From: Chitinispirillaceae bacterium
GTDB lineage: Bacteria; Fibrobacterota; Chitinivibrionia; Chitinivibrionales; Chitinispirillaceae
Direction: 5' to 3'
Assembly: GCA_016929595.1 (NCBI GenBank)
Contig: JAFGIN010000001.1
Span: 1-64,000, forward strand
DNA length: 64,000 nucleotides
The notes beneath the pieces were generated by a model. The model ran no database searches, had not been told where the DNA came from, and was given only the letters and a program-made list of their open reading frames with translations. The translations under genes were made by a program, and so were the position numbers. This document shows, piece after piece, positions 54,589 through 63,712 of the stretch (positions within the stretch are counted from its first letter, which is position 1; every line of letters begins with the position of its first letter).

Positions 54589-54605
54589 AATTGTATTCCT
54601 CCGGA

Positions 54606-55958
54606 TTAATTTTCAGTAGTAAATATCTGGAAACCGTTGTACGCTTCAAGACCATGTTCGCCAATATCAAGACCCTGTATTTCTTCTTCTGGTTTAACAC
54701 GCAAACCAATGGTTGATTTGATTATGAAGAACAGAAGGAGGCATAGTCCAAAAGACCAGGCAAACGCACTGCCGGCACCGGCAAGCTGTACACCAAGCTG
54801 ATTGAAACCGCCACCAAACAGCAGACCATTTACACCACCGGAATAACTGGCTTCCGCAAACAATCCTGCACTTATGGTCCCAAATGCACCGCATACACCA
54901 TGAACACTCACTGCACCAACAGGGTCATCAACTTTGAGCACTTTATCAATAAACAGTACTGACGCGACAACCAGAATACCAGCGATACCACCGATAATAA
55001 CAGCACTCATAGGAGAAACCGCGGCGCAGGGAGCGGTAATTGCCACAAGACCTGCCAATACACCGTTCAACGCCATTGATGGATCCGGTTTTTTCAGAAT
55101 CATCCATGAGAAAAACATCGCAGTAACCGCACCGGCTGCAGCTGCCATATTAGTTGTTACAGCGATTCTACCGATTGAGAGATTGGTACCTGCAGTTGTA
55201 GAACCGGGGTTGAAACCGAACCATCCAAACCACAGAATGAACACCCCGAGTGCTGCGATTGGAAGATTGTGTCCGGGAATCGCTTTCGCTCTGCCATCAG
55301 CAGTATATTTACCGATGCGAGGACCGAGGACGATTGCCCCTGCAAGTGCTGCCCAGCCACCGATTGAATGGACAACGGTTGACCCTGCAAAGTCAATAAA
55401 ACCAAGCGCCTCGAGCCAGCCTTTACCTTTCCCAAAAAGACTTCCCCATGCCCAGTGACCGAAAATCGGGTAGATCACAGCAGAGATGATGACGCTGTAA
55501 ACAAGGTACGAAACAAATTTTGTACGCTCAGCCATCGCACCAGATACTATGGTTGCAGCAGTAGCGGCAAATACTGTCTGGAACAGGAAGAAAGCAAATG
55601 GCCAGTCATTGGTGCCCGGTATCCCGTCAATCAAGAAAAAGCTATCGCTCCCAATAAATCCGCCAAGACTCGTTCCAAACATGAGTCCAAAACCAACAAC
55701 CCAGAAGGCGATTGACCCGAACGAAAAGTCCATGAGGTTTTTCATCATTATATTACTTGCATTCTTTGCTCTTGTAAAACCCGACTCAACCATTGCAAAG
55801 CCGGCCTGCATGAAAAATACCAGAAACGCTGCGATAAGAGTCCATACAGTGTCAAGTGATACTTTAAGATGTGCTCCACTCTCAGCATCCTGTGCCATAA
55901 TCGGCATTGCTGCCAGAGCTGTAAAGAGTGCTATTCGCGATATTTTTTTGAAATTCAT
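54606..55958 (-). CDS. amt: ammonium transporter
   Basis: 450 residues with a cleavable signal-like N terminus followed by 11 membrane segments of the Amt/Rh fold. Conserved stretches: [20 protein letters not shown] (~48-67), [17 protein letters not shown] with the first pore His, [11 protein letters not shown], and [20 protein letters not shown] with the second pore His. It conducts NH3/NH4+. Co-transcribed with glnK. The start ATG 55958 follows AAGAGG. It follows the porin gene after 24 bases. Confidence 0.95.
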   Translation of the reverse strand: MNFKKISRIALFTALAAMPIMAQDAESGAHLKVSLDTVWTLIAAFLVFFMQAGFAMVESGFTRAKNASNIMMKNLMDFSFGSIAFWVVGFGLMFGTSLGGFIGSDSFFLIDGIPGTNDWPFAFFLFQTVFAATAATIVSGAMAERTKFVSYLVYSVIISAVIYPIFGHWAWGSLFGKGKGWLEALGFIDFAGSTVVHSIGGWAALAGAIVLGPRIGKYTADGRAKAIPGHNLPIAALGVFILWFGWFGFNPGSTTAGTNLSIGRIAVTTNMAAAAGAVTAMFFSWMILKKPDPSMALNGVLAGLVAITAPCAAVSPMSAVIIGGIAGILVVASVLFIDKVLKVDDPVGAVSVHGVCGAFGTISAGLFAEASYSGGVNGLLFGGGFNQLGVQLAGAGSAFAWSFGLCLLLFFIIKSTIGLRVKPEEEIQGLDIGEHGLEAYNGFQIFTTEN

Positions 55959-55982
55959 AAGTTGCCTCTTTCTTGAGATGTA

Positions 55983-57101
55983 TTAAAAAGTCACTATTAT
56001 TTCTGAACCGAAACCGTATGCATTATCAGCATCTTTTTCTGTGTATTTTACAATCTGACCCCAGATCCACCACTGTACATTCTCGATCGGATAGATGTAG
56101 AATGTCGGGACTATCCAGAATGCACCATCTTTTTCGATATCGATATTCGGGTCATGATATTCAAGTGGTAAACCGAAGTCAAAGTTATCATTAAAAGAGT
56201 AGCCAGGTTCAACATAGAAAAACATCTCATCACCAATACCTAAGTTGTCAGCCGTAATATTTACAGAATCTACATTGTCAATACCGACAAATGCTGTTGC
56301 AGCAACTGTAAAGCTACCAAAACTTAATGATGGCTCAAGAAGTATGGTCGTCAGATTAATACGCTCTTCCCCAGCAAGACTATTATATCCGACATCGAGC
56401 TTTAAGGAAAGTGCATCACCAAAGCTTCCTTTATATTCGAGACCCGCAAAGATATTGGTTCCCTCTTTGAATTTCAACTGTGAATTTCCACGGATTCCGT
56501 AGAAGAGACCGACACTCTGCGATTCTGACATATTAATAGTCGATGCACCATTGATATCAGCTGTATACATGTCAAGATCAGCAATACCGATCTGGAGATC
56601 CTGGGTAAATTTATCATTTCCAACACTATATTTGATCCCTCTTGAAAACGACTCCATTGTTATCATGCTTTTTCTTTTGTAGATATAATAGTTAAATTTT
56701 CCGTATTGATAAACAATATCTCCCACAGAAAATGTACCAAAGGGACTTGCGTATGTGATGTCAAATCCGTCAAAATTCATAGTAAGCCAGCGTTCATTCG
56801 GCACACCATACCCTGCTGGAATACTGCCTGCTCCAGAGGGACGTAGAAAATCGTTTTCATCTTTCATGGTAGAGTAAACACCATTCGCAGTTGCATATAC
56901 ATGAGCACTTACCGCATCAGAAAACTTCACAGTCAGCCCAAGATCCAGTTCTGTGTTTGTATAATACTTCCCCGTAAAATCAGCCCAGCCATCGGCATCC
57001 AGGTATCCACTAAACGAAACTTGGGGAGCTGCGGTTACAAAAGATGACAGAAACATTGTACATGCAGACACTACAATCGCTGCTTTGACTTTGAGATTCA
57101 T
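55983..57101 (-). CDS. outer-membrane beta-barrel porin
   Basis: ~372 residues from ATG 57101, chosen because AAAGGG lies 6 bases upstream; GTG 57116 is possible. Signal peptide ~1-25 (ending VTAAPQ), then alternating amphipathic strands and a final Phe (EIIVTF), the BAM recognition feature of outer-membrane barrels. QVSFSGYLDADGWADFTGKY at the start is typical of carbohydrate- or general-porin-like proteins in FCB bacteria. First gene of the amt-glnK operon, so probably a nitrogen-limitation-induced channel that lets ammonium or small amines cross the outer membrane. Confidence 0.8.
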   Translation of the reverse strand: MNLKVKAAIVVSACTMFLSSFVTAAPQVSFSGYLDADGWADFTGKYYTNTELDLGLTVKFSDAVSAHVYATANGVYSTMKDENDFLRPSGAGSIPAGYGVPNERWLTMNFDGFDITYASPFGTFSVGDIVYQYGKFNYYIYKRKSMITMESFSRGIKYSVGNDKFTQDLQIGIADLDMYTADINGASTINMSESQSVGLFYGIRGNSQLKFKEGTNIFAGLEYKGSFGDALSLKLDVGYNSLAGEERINLTTILLEPSLSFGSFTVAATAFVGIDNVDSVNITADNLGIGDEMFFYVEPGYSFNDNFDFGLPLEYHDPNIDIEKDGAFWIVPTFYIYPIENVQWWIWGQIVKYTEKDADNAYGFGSEIIVTF

Positions 57102-57178
57102 ACTTCGCCCTTTCACATGAGATATAGAAAATTTTTGTTTATACCTGATGTCGACAGTTACAACATGTTCCCTGATTA

Positions 57179-57194
57179 TGCAAAGTCAGTGCCA
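57179..57194 (-). promoter_or_regulatory. sigma-54 promoter of the porin-amt-glnK operon
   Basis: On the minus strand TGGCAC-TGACT-TTGCA matches the sigma-54 -24/-12 consensus exactly in sequence and spacing. Transcription would begin near 57168, about 67 bases upstream of the porin ATG. An enhancer-binding site is not certain; a GTG...CAC symmetrical stretch near 57268-57280 is a weak candidate. Confidence 0.85.
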
Positions 57195-57325
57195 TACTAC
57201 ATTCAGGCTGAATTCACAAAAATTTCACTCACGATCGCATCTTGAGATATACAATTTTGTTCCACGGTTTTTGTGCTGGTACACTTTTGGATTTTTTTTG
57301 GTGAAGCCAGGCAAATTACTCAGAA

Positions 57326-57754
57326 ATGAAACGGAAAAGCAGACGAGGGAAGAGAACGATAAAAAATCTAAAACACACTGTTGAAAAGCGTCTTCAACTT
57401 GAACGAATAGCTTTAACCGATACCGACCAACACATATTACAAGTGAATGCGGCCGTTGCAGATATTGCTCATTGTGACGATTTTTACTATGATCCTCATA
57501 CAAAACACAATACTGGGATGCACAAGCTCCTCAAGGGGTGGTGTTCAGCATTTAGATGGGCAGACAAGACGCTGCACAGCGACTTTATTCACACTAAAGA
57601 GGGAATGCCTGTTTATATGTACCATTCTGATAATTATCAGGGACATGGTGCAGGTGCAGAAAAAATTCTATTATCAATTGACTATTCCTTTCTTAATATG
57701 TACCTTAACAAAAGACGAATTTATAAGTATGTTAACTACCAAGTGATTTTTTAA
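57326..57754 (+). pseudogene. transposase fragment
   Basis: Residues ~50-105 (FYYDPHTKHNTGMHKLLKGW and FRWADKTLHSDFIHTKEGMP) resemble an internal block of a large putative-transposase family (DPHTKHYTG...KGW...DFIHT). The C-terminal part goes out of register after DNYQGHG, and the N-terminal and catalytic parts are missing. A decayed element close to the sigma-54 promoter. 57755-57910 carries nothing recognisable. Confidence 0.55.
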
Positions 57755-57910
57755 CATTGGAATATATGGTATCATTATCAAAAACATTGGATCATTCCCA
57801 AGTACCCGGTCTCTTCATCGCAAACCGAATTCATAAGAAGCATGCTGAAATACTGTGATTTGCAATACGATCGTTGAATCGGCCAGCTGTAGCAAACAAT
57901 CAATGCAGTT

Positions 57911-58199
57911 TTATAATGATATTATATGATAAACCAAACGGTGTTTTATATTGATTCTTCTTGAATAAGCACCGTTTAAATCACCTGTTAATTTTTCGTA
58001 AGGTGGTGGGTTTTTAAATGGATTTTCCTCAATAACCTTCAGTAATAGACTCACGCATTCCAGGTATTGCCAATAAATGCAATGTTTCCTGAATTGCAGA
58101 CCAGTCATCTTCAGAAACAAGCAAAGCACCGCCATCTTTTGTCTGTCCAACTAGATTGTTTAATTTCTTTTTCGCTTCAGTAACTGTAATTGATGTCAT
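57911..58199 (-). pseudogene. deleted yefM/yoeB toxin-antitoxin remnant
   Basis: An antitoxin-like frame starts at ATG 58199 with AGGAGG upstream: MTSITVTEAKKKLNNLVGQT, then DDWSAIQETLHLLAIPGMRE and stop at 58029 after SITEGY (56 residues, normally ~85). It is followed in another frame by the C-terminal half of a YoeB/Txe toxin: ENPFKNPPPYEKLTGDLNGA, then YSRRINIKHRLVYHII. The middle (antitoxin end and toxin start) has been deleted, and the last toxin residues with the catalytic His/Tyr are gone. Non-functional as a toxin. Confidence 0.75.
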
Positions 58200-58449
58200 A
58201 AATCACCTCCTGTAATAATGTGCGTTATGCGGGTTCTGGTATTCAAGCTTAAAACAAAGCAGGGAATGTGCTATTATGTCATGAATGGTTATCTTTTTAA
58301 AAATTGTCTGAATCAGTTTCGAAAAGGATGAACAGGATAGAAGAAATGCTTGAGAATGGATAGAGAAGGGCTATAAAGAATACTTTCAACAAAATCAGGT
58401 GGTATAATAGGTTAGCAAGTGGTATTGTAAGATCTTTGAAAATAGTTTC

Positions 58450-58715
58450 GTTGGCTCTCAAGAAAGAAGAATCCTGATGTTAAGTTGCTAACATTAAGTT
58501 GCGTTTGTTCTCATTTTTCGCACATTGTCTGCATCGGGATTTTCGGGATTAATGGATGATCAGGATGAGAAGAGATTGGATATTAAGTTACTAACATTAA
58601 AGAACGTTTAATCGCATAATTCTGTAATCTGCATTAAGAAAAGTTGAATGTTAAATTAGTTGTTAGATCTTAGTTTTTTCAATTTTGTTAATCGGCGAAA
58701 TCATAAATGCAGAAG
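58450..58715. repeat. dispersed repeat GGATGTTAAGTTA family, copies 2 and 3
   Basis: Two sub-copies, CCTGATGTTAAGTTGCTAACATTAAGTTGCGTTTG (~58471-58505) and TTGGATATTAAGTTACTAACATTAAAGAACGTTTAATCGC (~58576-58615). They end with CAATTTTGTTAATCGGCGAAATCAT (~58680-58704), matching 42.3-42.44 kb. The remaining 58200-59042 is AT-rich. A short open tail (FGDEVLADLKAVIAPGDVNF, ~58830-58900) may be the end of a lost gene. Confidence 0.6.
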
Positions 58716-59042
58716 AAATCTTTCAGTGCAATAAGAACAATTGTTGTGAATTGTGAAATTAAATTGAGATTTCAAATTGCGTTGATTCACGAATTAAAAT
58801 ATATGCTTAACAGCAGGATACTTTACATTTGGGGACGAAGTGCTTGCTGATTTGAAAGCTGTTATTGCTCCTGGTGATGTTAATTTTACACAGGGGTTTT
58901 AATTATCTTAAAACGTATAATTTTCAAGTGTGTCTGCTGGTAAACTTTGGTAATTAGAAGCAGAAATTAGATGTGGATATTTAAAAAATGGGGAAACTAA
59001 GTTTGTAAAATCTAAAAGATTCGCCACCCGCTGGGTAGCTTT

Positions 59043-59135
59043 TCAGGAAAACAGTACTTCGAGTCTTTTTCCTAATACTGCGCTGATCTTTTCTAATGTT
59101 TTTATTGTTGGATTGCATTTGTGAGGATTTTCCAA
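59043..59135 (-). pseudogene. XRE-type antitoxin C-terminal remnant
   Basis: Thirty codons on the minus strand: LENPHKCNPTIKTLEKISAV then LGKRLEVLFS and TGA at 59043-59045. This is the last part of a HigA/XRE helix-turn-helix domain (NPTIKTLEKIA..LGK). The upstream part is absent, because the response regulator gene ends at 59139. Confidence 0.65.
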
Positions 59136-59138
59136 TTT

Positions 59139-60188
59139 CTAGTCGTTATAGCATTCTTTAACAATCAAAATCTCTGGAAGTACTTTTAAGAAAGTAGTAA
59201 CCATTTTCGGTTCGAAGTGTTTCCCGCTATTGTTTTTTATCAAATTTACAGACTTTTCAACTTCCCAGGCTTCCTTGTAAGGCCTCTTATGAGTTAAGGC
59301 ATCGAATACATCGGCAATTGCAGCAACTCTACCTATCAATGGGATATCCATTCCGGATAATTTATTCGGGTAACCAGTACCATCCCATTTTTCGTGATGG
59401 CTAATCGCTGCCAGTCGTGCCTGCTGCAGAATTTTTGAAGGATGCTCAGAAATAATATCCGCACCGATTTCACAATGTTTTTCCATGATCCGGCGTTCTT
59501 CATCAGTAAGTTTTCCCGGTTTGAGCAATATGTTATCAGGAATACCAATTTTTCCTACATCATGCATATGTGCAGCATTAAAAAGAATCTCTGCCTCGTT
59601 TTCTTCTACTCCATACGCTAAAGCGATGGACCGGCAATAATTACTCATTCTAATAATATGATAACCAGTATCACTGTCTCTATATTCCGCTGCCCTGCTC
59701 AATCTTCGTATAACCTCAAGTCGTGTCAGCGTGACTTCTTTCAGTAATGATTCCTTTTCGGTAAGCATCTCTTCGAGCTTTCTTCCTGCAATATAAGATT
59801 TAAGAGCTTCCTGGACTGTCAGTAAAAAGTCACTTTTTTCCCACGGTTTTTCGATATAGCGGTATAAAGAAGCATTTTCATAGGCATTTTTAACTCCATC
59901 TAAAGTTGCCTGACCAGTTAACAGAACCTTCACCATTTTTGGATCTTTTTTATGCAGATTAACCAATAGCTCATCACCTTTGGTGCCCGGCATAATATAA
60001 TCTGCTATGATTAAAGGTATCGAGATACCGGATTGCTTACACTCCTCATAAATTTCCAATGCTTCCTCTGCAGATTCAGCAATTTCTATCCGGTAAGCGC
60101 CAGCATCTATTTTACTGATCAGAAAATAACGTAAGCTATCCAGAATATCTTTTTCATCATCAACACACAATATGACACATTTTTTCAT
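59139..60188 (-). CDS. response regulator with HD-GYP domain
   Basis: 349 residues. Receiver domain ~1-130, with CVDDEKDILDSL, phospho-acceptor Asp in IIADYIMPGTKGDE (~63), TGQ and KPWEK. A coiled linker follows, then an HD-GYP phosphodiesterase domain (~160-345) with AAHMHDVGKIGIPD and HHEKWDGTGYP. By family it hydrolyses cyclic-di-GMP (or a related cyclic dinucleotide) when phosphorylated. It starts 4 bases after the kinase gene, so the two form a two-component pair on one transcript. Confidence 0.92.
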   Translation of the reverse strand: MKKCVILCVDDEKDILDSLRYFLISKIDAGAYRIEIAESAEEALEIYEECKQSGISIPLIIADYIMPGTKGDELLVNLHKKDPKMVKVLLTGQATLDGVKNAYENASLYRYIEKPWEKSDFLLTVQEALKSYIAGRKLEEMLTEKESLLKEVTLTRLEVIRRLSRAAEYRDSDTGYHIIRMSNYCRSIALAYGVEENEAEILFNAAHMHDVGKIGIPDNILLKPGKLTDEERRIMEKHCEIGADIISEHPSKILQQARLAAISHHEKWDGTGYPNKLSGMDIPLIGRVAAIADVFDALTHKRPYKEAWEVEKSVNLIKNNSGKHFEPKMVTTFLKVLPEILIVKECYND

Positions 60189-60192
60189 ATAA

Positions 60193-62886
60193 TCAAATAC
60201 TCATTTTTGGTATTTTAATTAAAAATGTCGTACCCAGCCCTTGTGAACTGCTTACTTCTATTACACCTTTATGTTTTTCGATAATCTGTTTTGAAATATG
60301 CAACCCCAGCCCACTTCCTTCACCAAAAGATTTTGTTGTAAAGAAAGGTTCAAAGATTTTGTTAATTATTTCTGGTGCAATGCCGATACCAGTATCAGAA
60401 ATAGTAACTTCTATAAAGTCGTCTTTATCAGCTGTGATGATAGTAAGTTTTCCTTTGAACTGCATCGCGTGAGCTGCATTCTGTATAATGTTTGTCCAAA
60501 TCTGAGTCAGCTCATCAGGATAGCATTGGATCAATGGCAATGGTTGAAAGTCCTTTATTACTTCGACACCCAGTTTTAATTGATTCTGATAAAGAGTAAG
60601 AACTGTTTCAAGCGTATCTCTGATATCTGCATCGCTTTTTTTTCCGGAAGAATCAAATCGGGAATAGTTCTTAAGAGCAAAGGTGATTTTTGATACTTTC
60701 TGAGTGGCAGAAAGGATTGTTTTTGAACTCCGTAGGAGTGCGTTTATCTTGAATGCAGTGTCAAGGATATCCCTACTTTGTGAATCTTTTAAAATATCTG
60801 TGAACTGTTCAACGTTTTCATAAATACCGATGAGGAACAGTTTCTGGACGATCTCCTCTTCTGGTCTGATTCCAATATTTTCAAGTAGATTAATAATATT
60901 ACGCTTGATGGCCCTTTCTTCACGACTGCTAAGACATTTTTCTAAAAACCCGGCTTGTAGTAACTTGGAAAATTGTGGATACAACTGATCCGGAAGGTTT
61001 TTATAAAAATCGGGTAATGCAGGGAAATCTTTAATCAAAATATCATTGATATTATCAATTGAAGATCGTATGGCGCCTAATGGAGTATTTATTTCATGTG
61101 AAATACCAGCGATCAATTGACCTAAGGCTGCCAGTTTTTCCGATTGTACCAACTGATCCTGGGCTTTCGCCAATTCACTAGTTCGTTTTTCAACTTCCTG
61201 TTCCAATTTTTCAGTATATTTATACAACTGATTTGTCAATTCTGCCCTTTTAATGACACTGCTTATATGTGTCATGATGTTTTCATAGAAAATTCCATTC
61301 TGTGTTCCAATATCACTGATTATTATACCTAATTTCTCGTTTTGGAAAAATAAAGGCAAAATTGTACTGTACTGGCATTCGTCCCCTTTATAAAGCACTT
61401 CGTTGAAAATGTCAGTGGAGTCAAAATATTCCCTTTTTATGGTGATATCGAGATAACGATTCAGATAATAAACTAAATGTAATTTTTCGGGATTTCCCGG
61501 AACAAAAAGGAAAAGATAGAAATATTTAATCCTGAATTTTGGAAGTTCCGCAGTAAATATTTTTTCTAAATCTTCCATTTTAAAAGTAGTAATCAATGAA
61601 TTACTTAAAAATTGGAAGTAATTGCTTTCATCTTCAAGAATATTCCTTTTTGAAATTTCATATATAACGCTTTTGTTTCCAAGAAATGAGAAAATCTTTG
61701 TTTTTAAATCGAAGATAAAATCAGTTTCAACTTCATCTAGTTTGAGCTGTTTTAATAGATACGAAAAACAGTTAAACCATTCGGAAATATTAATACGATT
61801 ATCAAGTGATTCAATTATCAATGGCTCCAGTTTCATCAGAAAATTTAGATGCGATCGGTTTTTTATCTCTTGCTCCATTGATTTAACAAGCACATCGGCC
61901 CAATCCTGATTATGAAGGCTATTACCAATTGTTGAAAAATGTAGTTTTAAATTTTCTGCTATCGATTTACATCCAATGTATTTATCATCGGGAATTGTAG
62001 ATATTGGATTATATTCGCTACTTTCGTAAAAACAACCGCAGGATCTCCTGATGATAATCGACGTCGGTAATACTGTTAATTTTGGAGTTTCTTCATTATG
62101 TAATAAACTGTAAATAATTTCAACCGCCTTTTTTCCAAGTTGAAAAATCGGTTGTTGTACTGTTGTGAGTGGAGGATAGTAACTTAACGATGAATAATTA
62201 TTATCGAAGCCACCAATAGGAATATCAATACCTCTCATCGAAAATTCAGTCATTGCTGCCACTGCCATATCGTCATTTGCTGCAATGATCGCCTCAGGTA
62301 GCAATCTTCGAAGATCCAAATAATATGAAACAGCTTTTATACCGGAACTTTTGTCAAATTTTCCGGGCGAAACAATTAATGGATCAAATTCTATGTTATT
62401 CTCAGCTAATGCTTCCCTGTAAGCCGCGAACCGTATTTCTGCATCGAAAACACCTTCCGGTCCACGTATAAAACCAATTTTACGGTATCCATGGACCTTA
62501 ACGAAATGATGAACCAGCGCTTTCATCCCGATTTTATTGTCCACTATGATACTGGGATAATTATCCAATTTCATCCCTATACTGACCAGTGGCAATGATG
62601 CGAACCTTTCATAATATTTCTGTAACTCGTTATCTGAGGTGTAGTTACCCAGTGATCCGGAATTTGTAATTATCCCATCGATGCCATCCAGACGAATATG
62701 ATCATATATGAAATTACGACCAGCCAGATAATAGTTAGGATCATTAAGTGAACCCCCAACAAAGGTCAAATTATCAAAACCACTGGTTTTTGCAGCAGAT
62801 AATATTCCAGTCCAAACTTCCCGACAGTAATGGATATAAAGATTATCCGTAAGGAAGGCGACTCTAAAATTTCGTTTTTTTTTCAT
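60193..62886 (-). CDS. LacI-type sensor histidine kinase
   Basis: 897 residues and no membrane segment. Residues ~8-285 are a LacI/GalR-type periplasmic-binding fold without helix-turn-helix (FIYDHIRLDGIDGIITNSGS, HGYRKIGFIRGP, AIIAANDDMAVAAMTEFSMR). They end with the family-like RRSCGC. A helical and GAF-like middle follows, then a coiled coil (~570-590), an H-box GQLIAGISHEINTPLGAI with His ~597, and a GHKL ATPase (DELTQIWTNIIQNAAHAM, DTGIGI, GEGSGLGL). It is probably a cytosolic sugar-sensing kinase that phosphorylates the HD-GYP partner. Confidence 0.88.
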   Translation of the reverse strand: MKKKRNFRVAFLTDNLYIHYCREVWTGILSAAKTSGFDNLTFVGGSLNDPNYYLAGRNFIYDHIRLDGIDGIITNSGSLGNYTSDNELQKYYERFASLPLVSIGMKLDNYPSIIVDNKIGMKALVHHFVKVHGYRKIGFIRGPEGVFDAEIRFAAYREALAENNIEFDPLIVSPGKFDKSSGIKAVSYYLDLRRLLPEAIIAANDDMAVAAMTEFSMRGIDIPIGGFDNNYSSLSYYPPLTTVQQPIFQLGKKAVEIIYSLLHNEETPKLTVLPTSIIIRRSCGCFYESSEYNPISTIPDDKYIGCKSIAENLKLHFSTIGNSLHNQDWADVLVKSMEQEIKNRSHLNFLMKLEPLIIESLDNRINISEWFNCFSYLLKQLKLDEVETDFIFDLKTKIFSFLGNKSVIYEISKRNILEDESNYFQFLSNSLITTFKMEDLEKIFTAELPKFRIKYFYLFLFVPGNPEKLHLVYYLNRYLDITIKREYFDSTDIFNEVLYKGDECQYSTILPLFFQNEKLGIIISDIGTQNGIFYENIMTHISSVIKRAELTNQLYKYTEKLEQEVEKRTSELAKAQDQLVQSEKLAALGQLIAGISHEINTPLGAIRSSIDNINDILIKDFPALPDFYKNLPDQLYPQFSKLLQAGFLEKCLSSREERAIKRNIINLLENIGIRPEEEIVQKLFLIGIYENVEQFTDILKDSQSRDILDTAFKINALLRSSKTILSATQKVSKITFALKNYSRFDSSGKKSDADIRDTLETVLTLYQNQLKLGVEVIKDFQPLPLIQCYPDELTQIWTNIIQNAAHAMQFKGKLTIITADKDDFIEVTISDTGIGIAPEIINKIFEPFFTTKSFGEGSGLGLHISKQIIEKHKGVIEVSSSQGLGTTFLIKIPKMSI

Positions 62887-63712
62887 TTATTAAATATCGG
62901 GTAGAGATTTTTGATTATTTAGAAATTATATGTTTTAAAACTGGAATATTAAACTAAATAAATTACATTACTAAGGTTATTATGTTTGACTAAATCCCGA
63001 CATGGTATTTTTCGGGGCAAAGCCCCTGGAATATAAACCAAAGAGTTCTGTTGTGCTCTGCAAGGGTAGTATTCATGTGATGAGAGATAAATTTTGGATT
63101 ATTCCGAATGCCAAGATTGTGTTTGCCACCCTACTATTTGTCCTCTCAAAAACCAGGGCAAAACCAATGATGAGTGTATGCTCTTTTTTTAAGACGAGAG
63201 CAGGGCACATTGATGATAAGTGTCCTTCGTTTCTCAATAGAGTCTGTCGAGATTTTGTCTCACTGTCCCCCATGCAAGGAAAGACTCAACAATGATGAAA
63301 CAATCGACATAAAATGGCGGAATTCAAGAAAATTGCCACCAAGGGAAAAAATGCACATGTCCCGATTGCGCAAAGAGTTGCCGAAGCTCGAAAAACAGCT
63401 CGAAAACATTGTGGCACTTAACGATGGTACCACGAGCTACCCTGCCAAGGCTGAGATTTTATTCCTTTTGCGAGTATCATTTTGCATTTTTACTGGTCTT
63501 TCTCCGCCTGCTGCACCAGGGAAACTCGGTCGGCCTACGGCCTCCCTACGTTTCCCTGGTGCTATTCTGTTTATTAGAATGTAGTATATTTCTTCAGGGA
63601 AAAGCGACACAAAATAAAAAACGGAGGGGCACTTAGCTTAGTATTGATATTTTGTAAGTAAAAATTATATACTAAGAATAAAAATTATATTGTCTGTAAG
63701 GAAGATAAACAA
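62887..63712. other. non-coding region with a palindromic unit
   Basis: 826 bases without a convincing gene. TCCCGA...TCGGGG (62996-63018) resembles the short inserts at 39-41 kb. The perfect inverted repeat GCACCAGGGAAAC/GTTTCCCTGGTGC (63513-63525 and 63550-63562) encloses GGCC-TAC-GGCC and looks REP-like. ORFs here overlap in several frames and none shows a family. Confidence 0.45.

Noticed and set aside
57255-57300. NtrC-type enhancer site upstream of the sigma-54 promoter
   Set aside because: Only a loose GTG...CAC symmetry is visible; it does not fit the TGCACC-N5-GGTGCA consensus well enough to annotate.
63073-63636. Several overlapping ORFs of 66-136 codons before the PKD gene
   Set aside because: They overlap in many frames, none has a good ribosome site or family motif, and a palindromic unit lies inside them.
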